Origin: Kiritimatiellia bacterium
Lineage (GTDB): Bacteria > Verrucomicrobiota > Kiritimatiellia > RFP12 > DVOR01
Assembly (NCBI GenBank): GCA_900771325.1
Contig: CAAGNN010000165.1
Coordinates: 1-25,568, forward strand
Direction of reading: 5' to 3'
Length of the DNA: 25,568 bases
Below are positions 16,037 through 24,379 of this stretch, piece by piece. The notes beneath the pieces are model-generated. The model was not told the DNA's origin, ran no database searches, and saw nothing but the letters and a program-made list of their open reading frames with translations. Both the position numbers and the translations under genes were made by a program. Position 1 is the stretch's first letter; every line of letters starts with the position of its first letter.

Positions 16037-18127
16037 ATGAGGCACTCGCTGTCTAACTTCACCACCCTGTTCCAACGGTTTGGCGACCTGGTGCTGGCCG
16101 GGCTGGTGGTCTTTATCATCGGACTGCTGATTGTCCCCCTGCCGACGGCGATGGTGGACTTCCTAATCGCGGTCAACATTATGATCTCGACGGTGATGCT
16201 GATGCTCTCGCTCTACCTGCCGCGAGCGCTGGCCTTCTCCACCTTCCCCTCAATGCTGCTCTTTACCACCCTCTTCCGCCTGGCGCTCAATGTGACGACC
16301 ACGCGCCTGATTCTCCTGAAGGCGGACGCGGGCGAGATCATCTACACCTTCGGCAACTTCGTGGTGGGCGGCAACTTCGTGGTGGGCGCGGTCATCTTCC
16401 TGATTATCACCATTGTGCAGTTCGTGGTGATTGCCAAGGGTGCCGAGCGCGTCTCGGAGGTGGGCGCGCGCTTCACCTTGGACGCAATGCCCGGCAAGCA
16501 GATGTCCATCGACGCGGATATGCGCGCCGGAGCCATCGACCAGGAGACCGCCAAGGCGCGGCGCAACGAGCTGGCCAAGGAGTCCCAGCTCTACGGCGCG
16601 ATGGACGGCGCGATGAAGTTCGTCAAGGGCGATGCCATCGCAGGGCTGATTATGACCTCCATTAACATCATCGGCGGCATCTGCATTGGCGCGCTGATGA
16701 ATGGGATGGAGGTGGGCAAGGCGGTCCAGAAGTACTCCATCCTGACGATTGGCGATGGGTTGGTCTCGCAGATTCCCGCGCTCTTGGTCTCGATTACCGC
16801 CGGCGTCATCGTCACGCGCGTAGGCGACGAGGCGAACAAGCCCCTGGGCCAGGACATCATCGACCAGTTCTTCGCCCAGCCCAAGGCCATCCTGCTGGGC
16901 GCGGTGATGCTCATCGGCATTGGCCTCATCCCCGGCTTCCCCAAGATTCAGATCTTCTCGCTCGCCTTCCTGGTGGGCGTGGTGGGCTACACGTTAATGC
17001 GCAAGGCCAAAGCCGCCGCCGCCCTCGCCGCCAAGGCCGCCGACCCGCTCGCCGCCGCCGCCCCCTCCGAGGGCACCAAGCCGCGACCGCCGAAGAAGGC
17101 GGGCGACGACTTCGCGATGGTCACGCCCCTGATGGTGGATATCGATGCCGAGATCCGCGGCGCGCTCACCTACGAGGAGCTCAACGAGCAGATTATGGCC
17201 ATCCGCCGCGCGCTCTACCACGACTTGGGCGTTCCCTTCCCGGGCATCAACCTCAGCCTCAACACCGCGATGAAGAACGGCAAGTACCGTCTGCTGGTGA
17301 ACGAAGTGCCGGTCTCCGAGGGTGTCCTGCGCAAGGGCTACGTCTTCGCGCTCGAGACCGCCGAGAACCTCACGGCCACCGGCATCGACTTCGAGAAGGG
17401 GAAGGCCTTCCTCTCCGGTTATGAGACCAACTGGGTCAAGGCCGAGGAGCGTCCCAAACTCGAGGAGAGCGGTATCCGAAGTCTGGACCTCAACGGGGTG
17501 CTCACCTATCACCTCTCCAGCGTCCTGCGGCGTTATGCGCACGAGTTCCTCTCCTTGCAGGAGACGCGGTTGCTCTTCGACCACATGGAGCGCGAGGCAC
17601 CCGAACTGGTCCGCGAGGTCCAGCGCGTCCTCTCCCTGCAGAAGATTACCGACGTCCTTCAGCGCTTGGTCCAGGAAGGCATCTGCATTCGCGACCTCAA
17701 GCGCATTACCCAGACGCTCATCGAGTGGGGCCAGAAGGAGAAGGACACGGTGCTGCTGGTGGAATATGTGCGCTCGGCCCTCTCGCGCTACATCTCCTAC
17801 AAGTTCTCCGGCGGGCAGAACATCATCGCTGCCTACCTCCTCGACCCCGCCCTGGAAGAGAAGATTCGCAAGTCTGTCCGCCAGACCTCCGGCGGCTCCT
17901 ACCTGGCGATGGACCCGGCCACCGTGCGCGCCATCCTCGCCACCATCTCCCGCACCCTCGGCGACCTCTCGAAGATTCCGCAGAAGCCCGTCATCATCGT
18001 CTCGGTTGACATCCGCCGCTACCTGCGCAAGATGATTGAGAAGGATTACTATGAACTCCCGGTCTTGAGCTTCCAAGAGTTGAGCCAGGAGATCAACATC
18101 CAGCCTTTGGGGAGACTTAAGCTATGA
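16037..18127 (+). CDS. sctV: T3SS export gate protein SctV
   Basis: FHIPEP-family inner-membrane protein (696 aa, typical) that forms the nonameric export gate. Residues ~15-325 contain the multiple membrane helices and the conserved RLALNVTTTRLILL and MPGKQMSIDADMRAG segments with the acidic/basic loop thought to take part in proton coupling. A flexible Ala/Pro/Lys-rich linker (~325-355) leads to the cytoplasmic ring domain (~360-696), with NEVPVSEGVLRKGYVFALE and a C-terminal region near MDPATVRAIL. GAGGAGAGG precedes ATG 16037. The stop overlaps the sctD start (ATGA). Confidence 0.97.
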   Translation: MRHSLSNFTTLFQRFGDLVLAGLVVFIIGLLIVPLPTAMVDFLIAVNIMISTVMLMLSLYLPRALAFSTFPSMLLFTTLFRLALNVTTTRLILLKADAGEIIYTFGNFVVGGNFVVGAVIFLIITIVQFVVIAKGAERVSEVGARFTLDAMPGKQMSIDADMRAGAIDQETAKARRNELAKESQLYGAMDGAMKFVKGDAIAGLIMTSINIIGGICIGALMNGMEVGKAVQKYSILTIGDGLVSQIPALLVSITAGVIVTRVGDEANKPLGQDIIDQFFAQPKAILLGAVMLIGIGLIPGFPKIQIFSLAFLVGVVGYTLMRKAKAAAALAAKAADPLAAAAPSEGTKPRPPKKAGDDFAMVTPLMVDIDAEIRGALTYEELNEQIMAIRRALYHDLGVPFPGINLSLNTAMKNGKYRLLVNEVPVSEGVLRKGYVFALETAENLTATGIDFEKGKAFLSGYETNWVKAEERPKLEESGIRSLDLNGVLTYHLSSVLRRYAHEFLSLQETRLLFDHMEREAPELVREVQRVLSLQKITDVLQRLVQEGICIRDLKRITQTLIEWGQKEKDTVLLVEYVRSALSRYISYKFSGGQNIIAAYLLDPALEEKIRKSVRQTSGGSYLAMDPATVRAILATISRTLGDLSKIPQKPVIIVSVDIRRYLRKMIEKDYYELPVLSFQELSQEINIQPLGRLKL

Positions 18128-19269
18128 ACTTCCTCCTAAAAATCGTCCAGGGGCCCAATGCCGGCGCAGAGGTGGCGCTGATTGAGGGGCTGTGCGTCAA
18201 GCTCGGCCGCTCGGATGCGTGCGACCTGGTCCTGGCCGATCCCACCCTCCCGGAGGTCGCCTGCGAACTCGATACGAGCGCAGACCGCGTGATGCTCTTC
18301 CTGCCCGGTGGCGCGCAAGAACGCCTCGAGCCGCTGCACGTGCGCTTCTTTGGGGCCACGGCCCTGGCAGTTGGCCCGGCGGATGCGCCCTGGGGCGAAC
18401 TCATCTGGCCCGCGTCGGCCGCTTCAGCCGCCCCGGAAGAAGCCTCCACCCGCCCCACCCCCGAGGCGGACCCGGCCCAGGTTCGGGTTGGACCCGGGGC
18501 GGGTTCGTGGTGGATCCGGGCCGGGTTCGTTTTGATCCTGCTCCTGCTTCTCGTTCTCTGTTACCTTTTCCGCGCGTCAATCGTAGACAAGGGCGAAGCG
18601 GGCCTCGTGTGGGCTCGCGACACTTGGAGCCGTATGACCACCCCACCCCCGCCGCCCCCCAAAGAGGTCCTGACCCTCGACGCGCCCGTGCAGACCTTTG
18701 GTCTTAAGATGGAAGCGCGCGAGGGTGCCCCCACCCGCGTCTGGGGCAACCTGCCCACACGCGCCAAGCGGCTGCAGGCCACGGCCTCCATCTATGCCGC
18801 CGAGCCCGGTGCCCTGGTGCAACTCTCCGACGATGAATCTCTCCGAAGCGCCGCCGAGGAGACCCTCGCGATGTTGACCGATGGCCGCGTCCGCGTGGTT
18901 GAGGCCAAGAACCGCACGCTCACCCTCTCGGGCATCGTCGAAAGCACCTCCGCGATGCGCACGATTGCAGAGGCCCTTCAGGCCGAGGTCCCCTACCTTG
19001 AGCACCTCGACTGCGCCCAAGTGGTCTGCGGCAAGCGCGAAGTTGGCGACGGTGCCGAACAGGCCGTGGTGGCAAAGGACAAGGACAAGCGCGCAACAGC
19101 CTCGCTGCCCCTCTGCGGCATCCTCACCACCCCCTATCCCTGTCTCGTCCTGCGCGACGGCTCGCGCGTGACCCCCGGGGCCGAGTTTGGCGGCTTCGTG
19201 GTCGACAAGATTGAGCCAGACCGCATTATCATCCACAACGCCGACGGCACCTTCGACTGGCGCCCCTAG
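18124..19269 (+). CDS. sctD: T3SS inner-membrane ring protein SctD with FHA domain and repeat insert
   Basis: A 381-aa bitopic ring protein. An N-terminal cytoplasmic FHA-like domain (residues ~1-95, with LGRSDACDLVL) docks the sorting platform in known systems. A linker follows, then a single membrane helix (~138-158), a proline-rich stretch (PPPPPPK) and periplasmic ring domains (~215-381). One of these is BON-like (DDESLRSAAEETLAML through LEHLD), and the end carries LRDGSRVTPGAEFGG. Residues ~116-138, just before the membrane helix, are encoded by three exact-length 22-bp repeat units of the family that forms the intergenic arrays. The insertion keeps the frame. ATGA overlap with sctV. 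Confidence 0.88.
   Translation: MNFLLKIVQGPNAGAEVALIEGLCVKLGRSDACDLVLADPTLPEVACELDTSADRVMLFLPGGAQERLEPLHVRFFGATALAVGPADAPWGELIWPASAASAAPEEASTRPTPEADPAQVRVGPGAGSWWIRAGFVLILLLLLVLCYLFRASIVDKGEAGLVWARDTWSRMTTPPPPPPKEVLTLDAPVQTFGLKMEAREGAPTRVWGNLPTRAKRLQATASIYAAEPGALVQLSDDESLRSAAEETLAMLTDGRVRVVEAKNRTLTLSGIVESTSAMRTIAEALQAEVPYLEHLDCAQVVCGKREVGDGAEQAVVAKDKDKRATASLPLCGILTTPYPCLVLRDGSRVTPGAEFGGFVVDKIEPDRIIIHNADGTFDWRP
18470..18535. repeat. three 22-bp repeat units inside sctD
   Basis: Units at 18470-18491, 18492-18513 and 18514-18535. The middle unit begins with the same ACCCGGGGCGGGT core as arrays 1 and 2 and in the same orientation; the outer two differ at several bases. Total length is 66 bp, the shortest number of units that preserves the reading frame. 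It encodes a Gly/Val/Trp-rich stretch ending at the membrane helix. Confidence 0.8.
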
Positions 19270-19317
19270 CCCCCTCGCCCCGATTGCCAAGCAACCTCAC
19301 AGGAAATGCGCTACAAT

Positions 19318-19593
19318 ATGGCTATGAAGTTGATGGATATTGAGCAACAACTCTCCGGTCCCGAACGCCGCGCCGCGCTTGAGCGCTACGACGCGACCCT
19401 GCGCGCCCTGAGTCAGCGTCTGGCCGAGGCGCTCCAAGCCGGCGTCCCGCCCGAGGAGTTCTCCGCCCTCTCCGCCTTGAACGAGGCCACAACCCTTTCT
19501 CGCAAACTGCTGCGCTTGACGGTCCAGGAGGCCGAAGCGCCCAGCGAACCCCCTTTCCAGCCCCACCGTCCGGGGATGGACTTTCAACCCTAA
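19318..19593 (+). CDS. sctE: probable SctE needle co-chaperone
   Basis: A 91-aa protein with two amphipathic helices (residues ~4-33 and ~38-66) separated by a GVPPEEFS turn, and a proline-rich tail. This is the helical-hairpin plan of YscE/PscE, which pairs with YscG/PscG to keep the needle subunit monomeric. The gene lies between sctD and sctF, exactly the yscE position. YscE is ~66 aa; the extra length is the tail. Start choice is uncertain: ATG 19306 touches its own AGGA, ATG 19318 and 19324 have wide spacing. The name rests on fold pattern and synteny. Confidence 0.6.
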   Translation: MAMKLMDIEQQLSGPERRAALERYDATLRALSQRLAEALQAGVPPEEFSALSALNEATTLSRKLLRLTVQEAEAPSEPPFQPHRPGMDFQP

Positions 19594-19611
19594 TCAACCC
19601 AAGGAGTCACT

Positions 19612-19938
19612 ATGGCAGCAAACCTTCCGACTGTCGTCAATCCCGTGGCAGACTTTGACTACGGCCAGTACGGCAAGCGTATTCAGCAGGGCCAGTCCGG
19701 CACCGGCCCCTATGTCCACACCGACAAGGTCTACGCGGCTTTGATGAACGCCACCATCACGATGGAAAACCGCGTCGCCGAGTCGCTGGCCAACTACCAG
19801 GAACACCCCGACGTCCAGGCCAACCTGCAACAGTTGCAGTATGACCTGCAGAGCTGGAATCTGGCCCTCAGCACGATGACCAATATTCAGAAGAATATGG
19901 CCGACGCCCTGAAGTCCATCTCCTCCAACTTCCGTTAA
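19612..19938 (+). CDS. sctF: T3SS needle subunit SctF
   Basis: A 108-aa protein matching the needle family plan: a disordered N-terminus, a long helix (NATITMENRVAESLANYQ), a P-D turn, a second helix beginning LQQLQYDLQSW, and the conserved C-terminal helix with the end NMADALKSISSNFR, close to the hydrophobic-x3-I-x2-NFR ends of known needles. It is ~20-25 residues longer than YscF or MxiH, mostly at the N-terminus. GGAGT lies 7 bp upstream of the ATG. The stop overlaps the sctG start (TAATG). Confidence 0.88.
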   Translation: MAANLPTVVNPVADFDYGQYGKRIQQGQSGTGPYVHTDKVYAALMNATITMENRVAESLANYQEHPDVQANLQQLQYDLQSWNLALSTMTNIQKNMADALKSISSNFR

Positions 19939-20309
19939 TGTTCGAGCTGGCACCTGACGAAGCGCGGTTGTTGCTCGATGTGGCCTTAATGGCCACCGGG
20001 CAAAATCGCTTCCAGTCCGCAATGAAGATCCTTGCGGCCTTGGAGCCTTTCCGCGCGAACGAGGCTTCCCTGGCCGTTGCCAAGGCAATCCTCTTCATCA
20101 GCCTGCAGGATTTCGAGGGCGCCGTCGCCTACATCGATGGCGACGCGCTCCCGAAGTTTCCGCAGTCAGCAATGCTGCAAGCCTTCAAGGGTATGGCGCT
20201 GCTTCGGCTGGAGCGCACGGCGGAGGCGCGCGAGGCGCTTGCCTTGGCCGCCGCCTCCACCGAAGACCCCGCCGCCGCCCGGCTTGCGGCAGACCTGCTC
20301 CCCGCCTAA
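19938..20309 (+). CDS. sctG: probable SctG needle chaperone (TPR-like)
   Basis: A 123-aa all-helical protein with TPR-like repeats (YscG is ~115 aa). The N-terminal pattern LLLDVALMATGQNRFQSAMKI aligns with YscG's LLAEIALIGTG segment, followed by alternating A/L-rich helices (AKAILFISLQDFEGAV, KGMALLRLERTAEAREAL). In Yersinia and Pseudomonas the YscE-YscG dimer wraps the needle subunit. Here it is translationally coupled to sctF through a one-base TAATG overlap. The following yscH position is empty. Confidence 0.7.
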   Translation: MFELAPDEARLLLDVALMATGQNRFQSAMKILAALEPFRANEASLAVAKAILFISLQDFEGAVAYIDGDALPKFPQSAMLQAFKGMALLRLERTAEAREALALAAASTEDPAAARLAADLLPA

Positions 20310-20337
20310 TCACCTCCCCCCTCCCAGGAAGTCAACG

Positions 20338-20724
20338 ATGCTTGACCCGATGATTGTCGAAGCCATCTCCTCGATGCAGCGCACGCAAGCGGTGCAGTCG
20401 TGGCAGAGCGTCCAAGATCCCCTCCCCGTGGCCGACCCGGCTGCGGTGGCCAAGTTCCAGGCGGCGATGGCCCCGGACGCGCCGGCAGCCATTCCGATGG
20501 CGAGCGAAGTCTCGGCCGTCTGGCGTTCGGCGCAGGAGAACTATCAGGGGATGGTCCACCGTATCAAGGCCCTGACCGAGACCAGTGCCACGCGCTCGCT
20601 CTCAGCCGTCGAGCTCGGCGAACTGCAGTACGAGGTGGCCAACCTGGCCTTCCAGCAGGAGGTCGTGGCCAAGGTGGCCGACAAGGCCTCCACCGCCATC
20701 CAAACCCTCATCAAGAACCAGTAA
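20338..20724 (+). CDS. sctI: T3SS inner rod SctI
   Basis: A 128-aa protein with the SctI plan: a variable N-terminal half and a conserved C-terminal helical pair. The segment W-x-SAQENYQGMVHRIKAL, the turn SLSAVELGELQYEVANLAFQQEVVAKVADKAS and the end IQTLIKNQ follow the known rod/YscI pattern (Q-x2-hydrophobic near the C-terminus). It connects the export gate to the needle. AGGAAG lies about 7 bp before ATG 20338. Position between sctG and sctJ matches yscI. Confidence 0.85.
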   Translation: MLDPMIVEAISSMQRTQAVQSWQSVQDPLPVADPAAVAKFQAAMAPDAPAAIPMASEVSAVWRSAQENYQGMVHRIKALTETSATRSLSAVELGELQYEVANLAFQQEVVAKVADKASTAIQTLIKNQ

Positions 20725-20739
20725 GTAAGGAGCGTTGCG

Positions 20740-21363
20740 TTGGCACACCGTCTTTCCTTCCCCACGCTCTGCTGCAGCCTGCTCGCGATGTGCCTGGCAC
20801 TCACCGGGTGCGACGAGCAGACCACGCTCCACAGCCGCCTGGAGGAGCGCCAGGCCAACCTCGTCATCGCCGCGTTGATGGATGCCGGCATCGCCTGCCA
20901 GAAGGTCGCCGGCGAAGAGGGCACCTGGGATGTGCAGATTGCCGCCTCGCGCTTCGCGGACGCGGTCAACCTGCTCGAGCGCAAGGGCCTTCCCCGCCGG
21001 GCCTACCAAGGCATCGGCGAAACCTTCAAGAAGACCGGGATGATCTCCTCGCCCACCGAGGAGCGCATCCGCTTTATGAACGCCCTCGCGCAAGACCTCT
21101 CCCAAACCATTGCCGAGATTGACGGTGTCATCGACGCGCGCGTCCACGTGGTCCTTCCCGAGAACGATCCCTTCGCCAAGAATGCGCTCCCCAGTTCGGC
21201 GGCCGTCGCCGTCCGCACCCGCTGGGATGTCGACCTTGCCGACCGCGTTCCGGCCATCAAGAACCTCGTGAAGAACGCCATCGAAGGGCTACAATACGAG
21301 AAGATCTCGGTGACGCTCTTCCGCGACAGCGCGCCGGCTCCCACCTGCGGCGGCAGCCTCTAA
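20740..21363 (+). CDS. sctJ: T3SS inner ring lipoprotein SctJ
   Basis: A 207-aa lipoprotein of the YscJ/MxiJ/PrgK/FliF family. The signal peptide ends in lipobox LTGC with Cys24. The two ring-building motifs are present: the first (residues ~33-80, LNVIAAL-type pattern ANLVIAALMDAGI) and the second (~105-185, GVIDARVHVVLPEND, AAVAVRTR, IKNLVKNAIEGL). Known SctJ proteins are ~240-270 aa and usually carry a C-terminal membrane helix; this one ends soon after the second ring module and has none. Start codon is TTG 20740, supported by AAGGAG 7 bp upstream and by the signal peptide. Confidence 0.92.
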   Translation: MAHRLSFPTLCCSLLAMCLALTGCDEQTTLHSRLEERQANLVIAALMDAGIACQKVAGEEGTWDVQIAASRFADAVNLLERKGLPRRAYQGIGETFKKTGMISSPTEERIRFMNALAQDLSQTIAEIDGVIDARVHVVLPENDPFAKNALPSSAAVAVRTRWDVDLADRVPAIKNLVKNAIEGLQYEKISVTLFRDSAPAPTCGGSL

Positions 21364-21368
21364 TCTCT

Positions 21369-21713
21369 ATGGATCCCGAGGAGCGCCAGTTCCTGCTCAC
21401 GGCCGCGTGGCTCTTTGTGCGCCACGGTCAGGCCAACCGCGCCCGCGTGCTCGTTGAGGCGCTGGTCGAGGAAGACCCGCGCGACGGCGTCTCTGCCGCC
21501 GCCCTGGCTGAGTTGCTCCTGGCCGAGGGCGAGGCCCAGCAGGCACTGCGTGTGCTCCGCGCGGCCGACTTTCCCCCGGAGTTGCTCCGGGCCGAGGCGG
21601 TGTTGGAGACGCGCGCGCTTCTGGCGCTGGGCAAGACGCGCGAGAGCGAGGCGCGTTGGCACCGCTTCCTGGCCGCGAAGAAGGGCAGCGAGCGCAGCTG
21701 GATTGCCGGCTAG
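21369..21713 (+). CDS. sctY: probable SctY (YscY-like TPR chaperone of SctX)
   Basis: A 114-aa TPR-like protein, the same length as YscY. The N-terminus (EERQFLLTAAWLFVRHGQ, then RARVLVEALVEEDP) aligns by eye with YscY (QQEFLLLNGWLQLQ-x-G, then RACILLDALLTLNP). Later helices follow the same spacing. In Yersinia YscY binds YscX and the export gate YscV and is encoded between them; here it sits between sctJ and sctK. A second YscG-type chaperone is the alternative, but the aligned N-terminus favours SctY. Confidence 0.68.
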   Translation: MDPEERQFLLTAAWLFVRHGQANRARVLVEALVEEDPRDGVSAAALAELLLAEGEAQQALRVLRAADFPPELLRAEAVLETRALLALGKTRESEARWHRFLAAKKGSERSWIAG

Positions 21714-21729
21714 CCCAAGGAGTTAGACC

Positions 21730-22443
21730 GTGAGCGACGTTTCCCTCAGCCTTGACCGTGCACGTGCCCTGGTGGCCGAGACGAAACGTTGGCCCTTGAT
21801 GCAGCGCTTCCTCTGGGGCTTCGCCTCGCTCGTCGACCCCTCGCGCGCCCTCGCCTATACCCAAGCCGTCCTGCCCCCGGGCCTCAAGGTTCCCTCCATG
21901 CTCCCAACTTCCGGCGCGGCCGGGCGCGCGCTGCTCACGCATCTGGGGGTGGAGGCGACCTTCTACGACTTCCCGGCGGACGATGGCTCGCGCTTGCTCC
22001 TGCTTGAGCGCGCCCAGTATGAACAGATCGCCCGCTGGCTGGGGGCGCTCGCCTACGCCGAGCCGCTACGCGCCGTGCTCGCCGGACCAGATGTCCGCGC
22101 CCTCAAACAGTCGCTCCCGGGCCTCTACCCCGAGGTCCTGCGCTACACAGCCTACTTCGCCAAGTGGGCAGCGCGCTTTGCGGCGCTACGCGCGGCCTTA
22201 CCCCCACCGCCCCAAGTGCTCGACCTGGCGGCCGCCATTCGCCTGGCGGGGCTGCGGATGCTCGCTTCGCTCCTCGCCGGGGTGCCGACCGAACTCTTGC
22301 GCCGCCAATGCCTCCGCTTCCCGGAGGCCGACGAGCCGGGCTTCGAGCCCTTGCCGCGCGAGGTCCTCTCGCCCGAGCACCTGGAGCTGCTCTTTTTCCT
22401 GTTGAAGCTACGTTTTCCGGAGGCTAGTGACCTATGTTGCTGA
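21730..22443 (+). CDS. sctK: T3SS sorting platform adaptor SctK
   Basis: A 237-aa cytoplasmic helical protein. Length, the aromatic/Leu/Ala-rich composition, and position immediately before sctL match the YscK/PscK group, which links the SctD FHA domain to SctQ pods of the sorting platform. Visible family-like segments are RFLWGFASLVDPSRAL near the N-terminus and the C-terminal LLFFLLKLRFPEA. SctK sequences diverge strongly, so the assignment rests mostly on synteny. Start is GTG 21730 with AAGGAG about 11 bp upstream. It overlaps sctL by 10 bp. Confidence 0.75.
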   Translation: MSDVSLSLDRARALVAETKRWPLMQRFLWGFASLVDPSRALAYTQAVLPPGLKVPSMLPTSGAAGRALLTHLGVEATFYDFPADDGSRLLLLERAQYEQIARWLGALAYAEPLRAVLAGPDVRALKQSLPGLYPEVLRYTAYFAKWAARFAALRAALPPPPQVLDLAAAIRLAGLRMLASLLAGVPTELLRRQCLRFPEADEPGFEPLPREVLSPEHLELLFFLLKLRFPEASDLCC

Positions 22444-23051
22444 TTAAGAAGGCGGGGCTGGAACTCCACGCCGCCTCGCGCCTGGTGCGCGCGGAGGAGG
22501 TGGCCACCATCCGCTCCATCGAGGAAACCTTTGCGGCGGCCGAGGCCGAAGCGGCCAAGATCCGTGCCGAAGCGGCCCAAGCCTTCGAGGCGGAGAAGGC
22601 GCGCGGCTACGCCAAGGGTCTCGAGGACGGCAAGCGCGAAATAGCTGCCAAGGTCCTGGCCCAGCAAGAGGAGAGCGTCCGCTTTATGGAGGCGGTGGAG
22701 GGCAAGATGACCGATGTGGTGATGAAGGCCCTGCGCAAGTGCGTTGGCGAGATGGACAACCGGGAGCTGGTGCTGCACATCGTCCACAAGGTGATGGATG
22801 CCATCGTCCGCAACCAACAGCAAATCACCCTCAAGGTGGCCCCGGAGATGGTCTCCACCGTCAAAGCGCAGCTCGACGCACTCCTCGCCGCCTACCCCAC
22901 CCTCACCTACATCGACCTGCAGGAGGACTCCCGCCTGAAGGGCGCCGCCTGCATTATCGAGACCGAGGCCGGCGTGGCCGATGCCTCCATCGATACCCAA
23001 CTGGCGGCCATTGAAGACTCCATCCGCCGCCACTTCGCAAAAGAGCGCTAA
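22434..23051 (+). CDS. sctL: T3SS stator SctL
   Basis: A 205-aa FliH/HrpE/YscL-family protein that holds the ATPase at the sorting platform. The N-terminal ~20 residues are followed by a long charged helix (VRAEEVATIRSIEETFAAAEAEAAKIRAEA, with AKGLEDGK), a coiled-coil dimerisation region, and the globular C-terminal domain (~110-205) with the family pattern ITLKVAPEMV, DLQEDSRLKGAACIIETEAGVADASIDTQL, the latter closely matching other SctL/FliH ends. Stop and sctN start share one base (TAATG). Confidence 0.93.
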   Translation: MLLIKKAGLELHAASRLVRAEEVATIRSIEETFAAAEAEAAKIRAEAAQAFEAEKARGYAKGLEDGKREIAAKVLAQQEESVRFMEAVEGKMTDVVMKALRKCVGEMDNRELVLHIVHKVMDAIVRNQQQITLKVAPEMVSTVKAQLDALLAAYPTLTYIDLQEDSRLKGAACIIETEAGVADASIDTQLAAIEDSIRRHFAKER

Positions 23052-24379
23052 TGGCCACGACCTTCGACTATATCCCCGACATCCTGGACCGCGCGGTGGA
23101 AGACGCGCAGCTGATCGATGTCAAGGGCCGCGTTATCCAAGTGGTCGGCACCATCATCAAGGCGGCGGTGCCGGGCGTGAAGGTGGGCGAAGTCTGCCTG
23201 CTACGCAACCCGTGGGAGCAGTACGAAGTCCAGGCCGAGGTCGTGGGCTTCACGCGCGAAGCGGTCCTCCTGACCGCCCTTGGGCAGATGATCGGCATCT
23301 CGGCGCAGACGGAGGTCATCCCCACCCGGCGCGTGCATATGGTGCCGGTGGGCAAGAGCCTCTTGGGGCGCGTCCTCGACGGCCTGGGCCGCCCGCTCGA
23401 TGGCGATGTGAAAGGCCCCCTCATCCCCGAAGCCTTCTACCCGGTCTACGCCGACCCGCCCTCGCCCTTGGAGCGCAGGATGATTAGCCGCCCCATCTCG
23501 CTAGGCGTACGCGCGCTCGATGGTCTGCTCACCTGCGGCGAAGGTCAGCGTATGGGTATCTTCGCGGCGGCCGGCGGCGGCAAGTCCACGCTCCTGGCGC
23601 AAATCGTCCGCAACACAGAGGCCGATGTCACTGTGCTGGCCCTTATTGGCGAGCGCGGGCGCGAGGTGCGCGAGTTCATCGAGAAGGACCTCGGCCCCGA
23701 AGGGCTGGCCAAGTCCGTCGTCGTCTGCTCGACCTCCGACCGCAGCGCGATGGAGCGCCTGAAAGCGGCCTACGTGGCCACCTCGATTGCCGAATCCTTC
23801 CGCGACAAGGGGCTGCGCGTGCTGCTCTTGATGGACTCTGTGACGCGCTTTGGGCGCGCCCAGCGCGAGATTGGCCTGGCCGCCGGCGAACCGCCCACGC
23901 GCCGCGGCTTCCCCCCGAGCGTCTTCTCCGAGCTACCCAAGCTGATGGAGCGCGCCGGCAACTCCGCCAAGGGTTCCATCACGGCCCTCTACACAGTGCT
24001 CGTGGAGGGCGACGATATGACCGAGCCCATCGCCGACGAAACGCGCTCAATCCTCGACGGGCACATCATCCTCTCGCGCAAGCTCGCCCAGCAGAACCAC
24101 TATCCGGCCATCGACATCCTCCAATCCATCTCGCGCTGCCAGAACGCCATCATCACCCCGGAGCACAAGGCCTCCGCCTCCAAGCTCCGTGAGATCCTAG
24201 CCCGCTACACCGAGGTCGAGCTCCTCCTCCAAATCGGCGAATACCAGAAGGGCTCAGACAAAAACACCGACGAAGCCATCGCCAAGATCGACGCTGTCAA
24301 CGCCTTCCTCTGCCAGGGCCTTACCGAGCGCCCGACCTTCGATGAAACCCTCCGCAAGCTGAAAGAAGCCGTCTCCTAA
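23051..24379 (+). CDS. sctN: T3SS ATPase SctN
   Basis: A 442-aa ATPase of the FliI/YscN family, typical length, which removes chaperones and unfolds substrates at the base of the machine. Walker A is AAAGGGKST (172-180, K178), Walker B is VLLLMDSVTRF with D262, and GERGREVREF and the PTRRGFPPSVFSELP loop that separates T3SS and flagellar ATPases from F1 subunits are present. The N-terminal ~90 residues form the beta-barrel oligomerisation domain, and the C-terminal helical domain begins near ~370. TAATG junctions on both sides couple it to sctL and sctO. Confidence 0.97.
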   Translation: MATTFDYIPDILDRAVEDAQLIDVKGRVIQVVGTIIKAAVPGVKVGEVCLLRNPWEQYEVQAEVVGFTREAVLLTALGQMIGISAQTEVIPTRRVHMVPVGKSLLGRVLDGLGRPLDGDVKGPLIPEAFYPVYADPPSPLERRMISRPISLGVRALDGLLTCGEGQRMGIFAAAGGGKSTLLAQIVRNTEADVTVLALIGERGREVREFIEKDLGPEGLAKSVVVCSTSDRSAMERLKAAYVATSIAESFRDKGLRVLLLMDSVTRFGRAQREIGLAAGEPPTRRGFPPSVFSELPKLMERAGNSAKGSITALYTVLVEGDDMTEPIADETRSILDGHIILSRKLAQQNHYPAIDILQSISRCQNAIITPEHKASASKLREILARYTEVELLLQIGEYQKGSDKNTDEAIAKIDAVNAFLCQGLTERPTFDETLRKLKEAVS

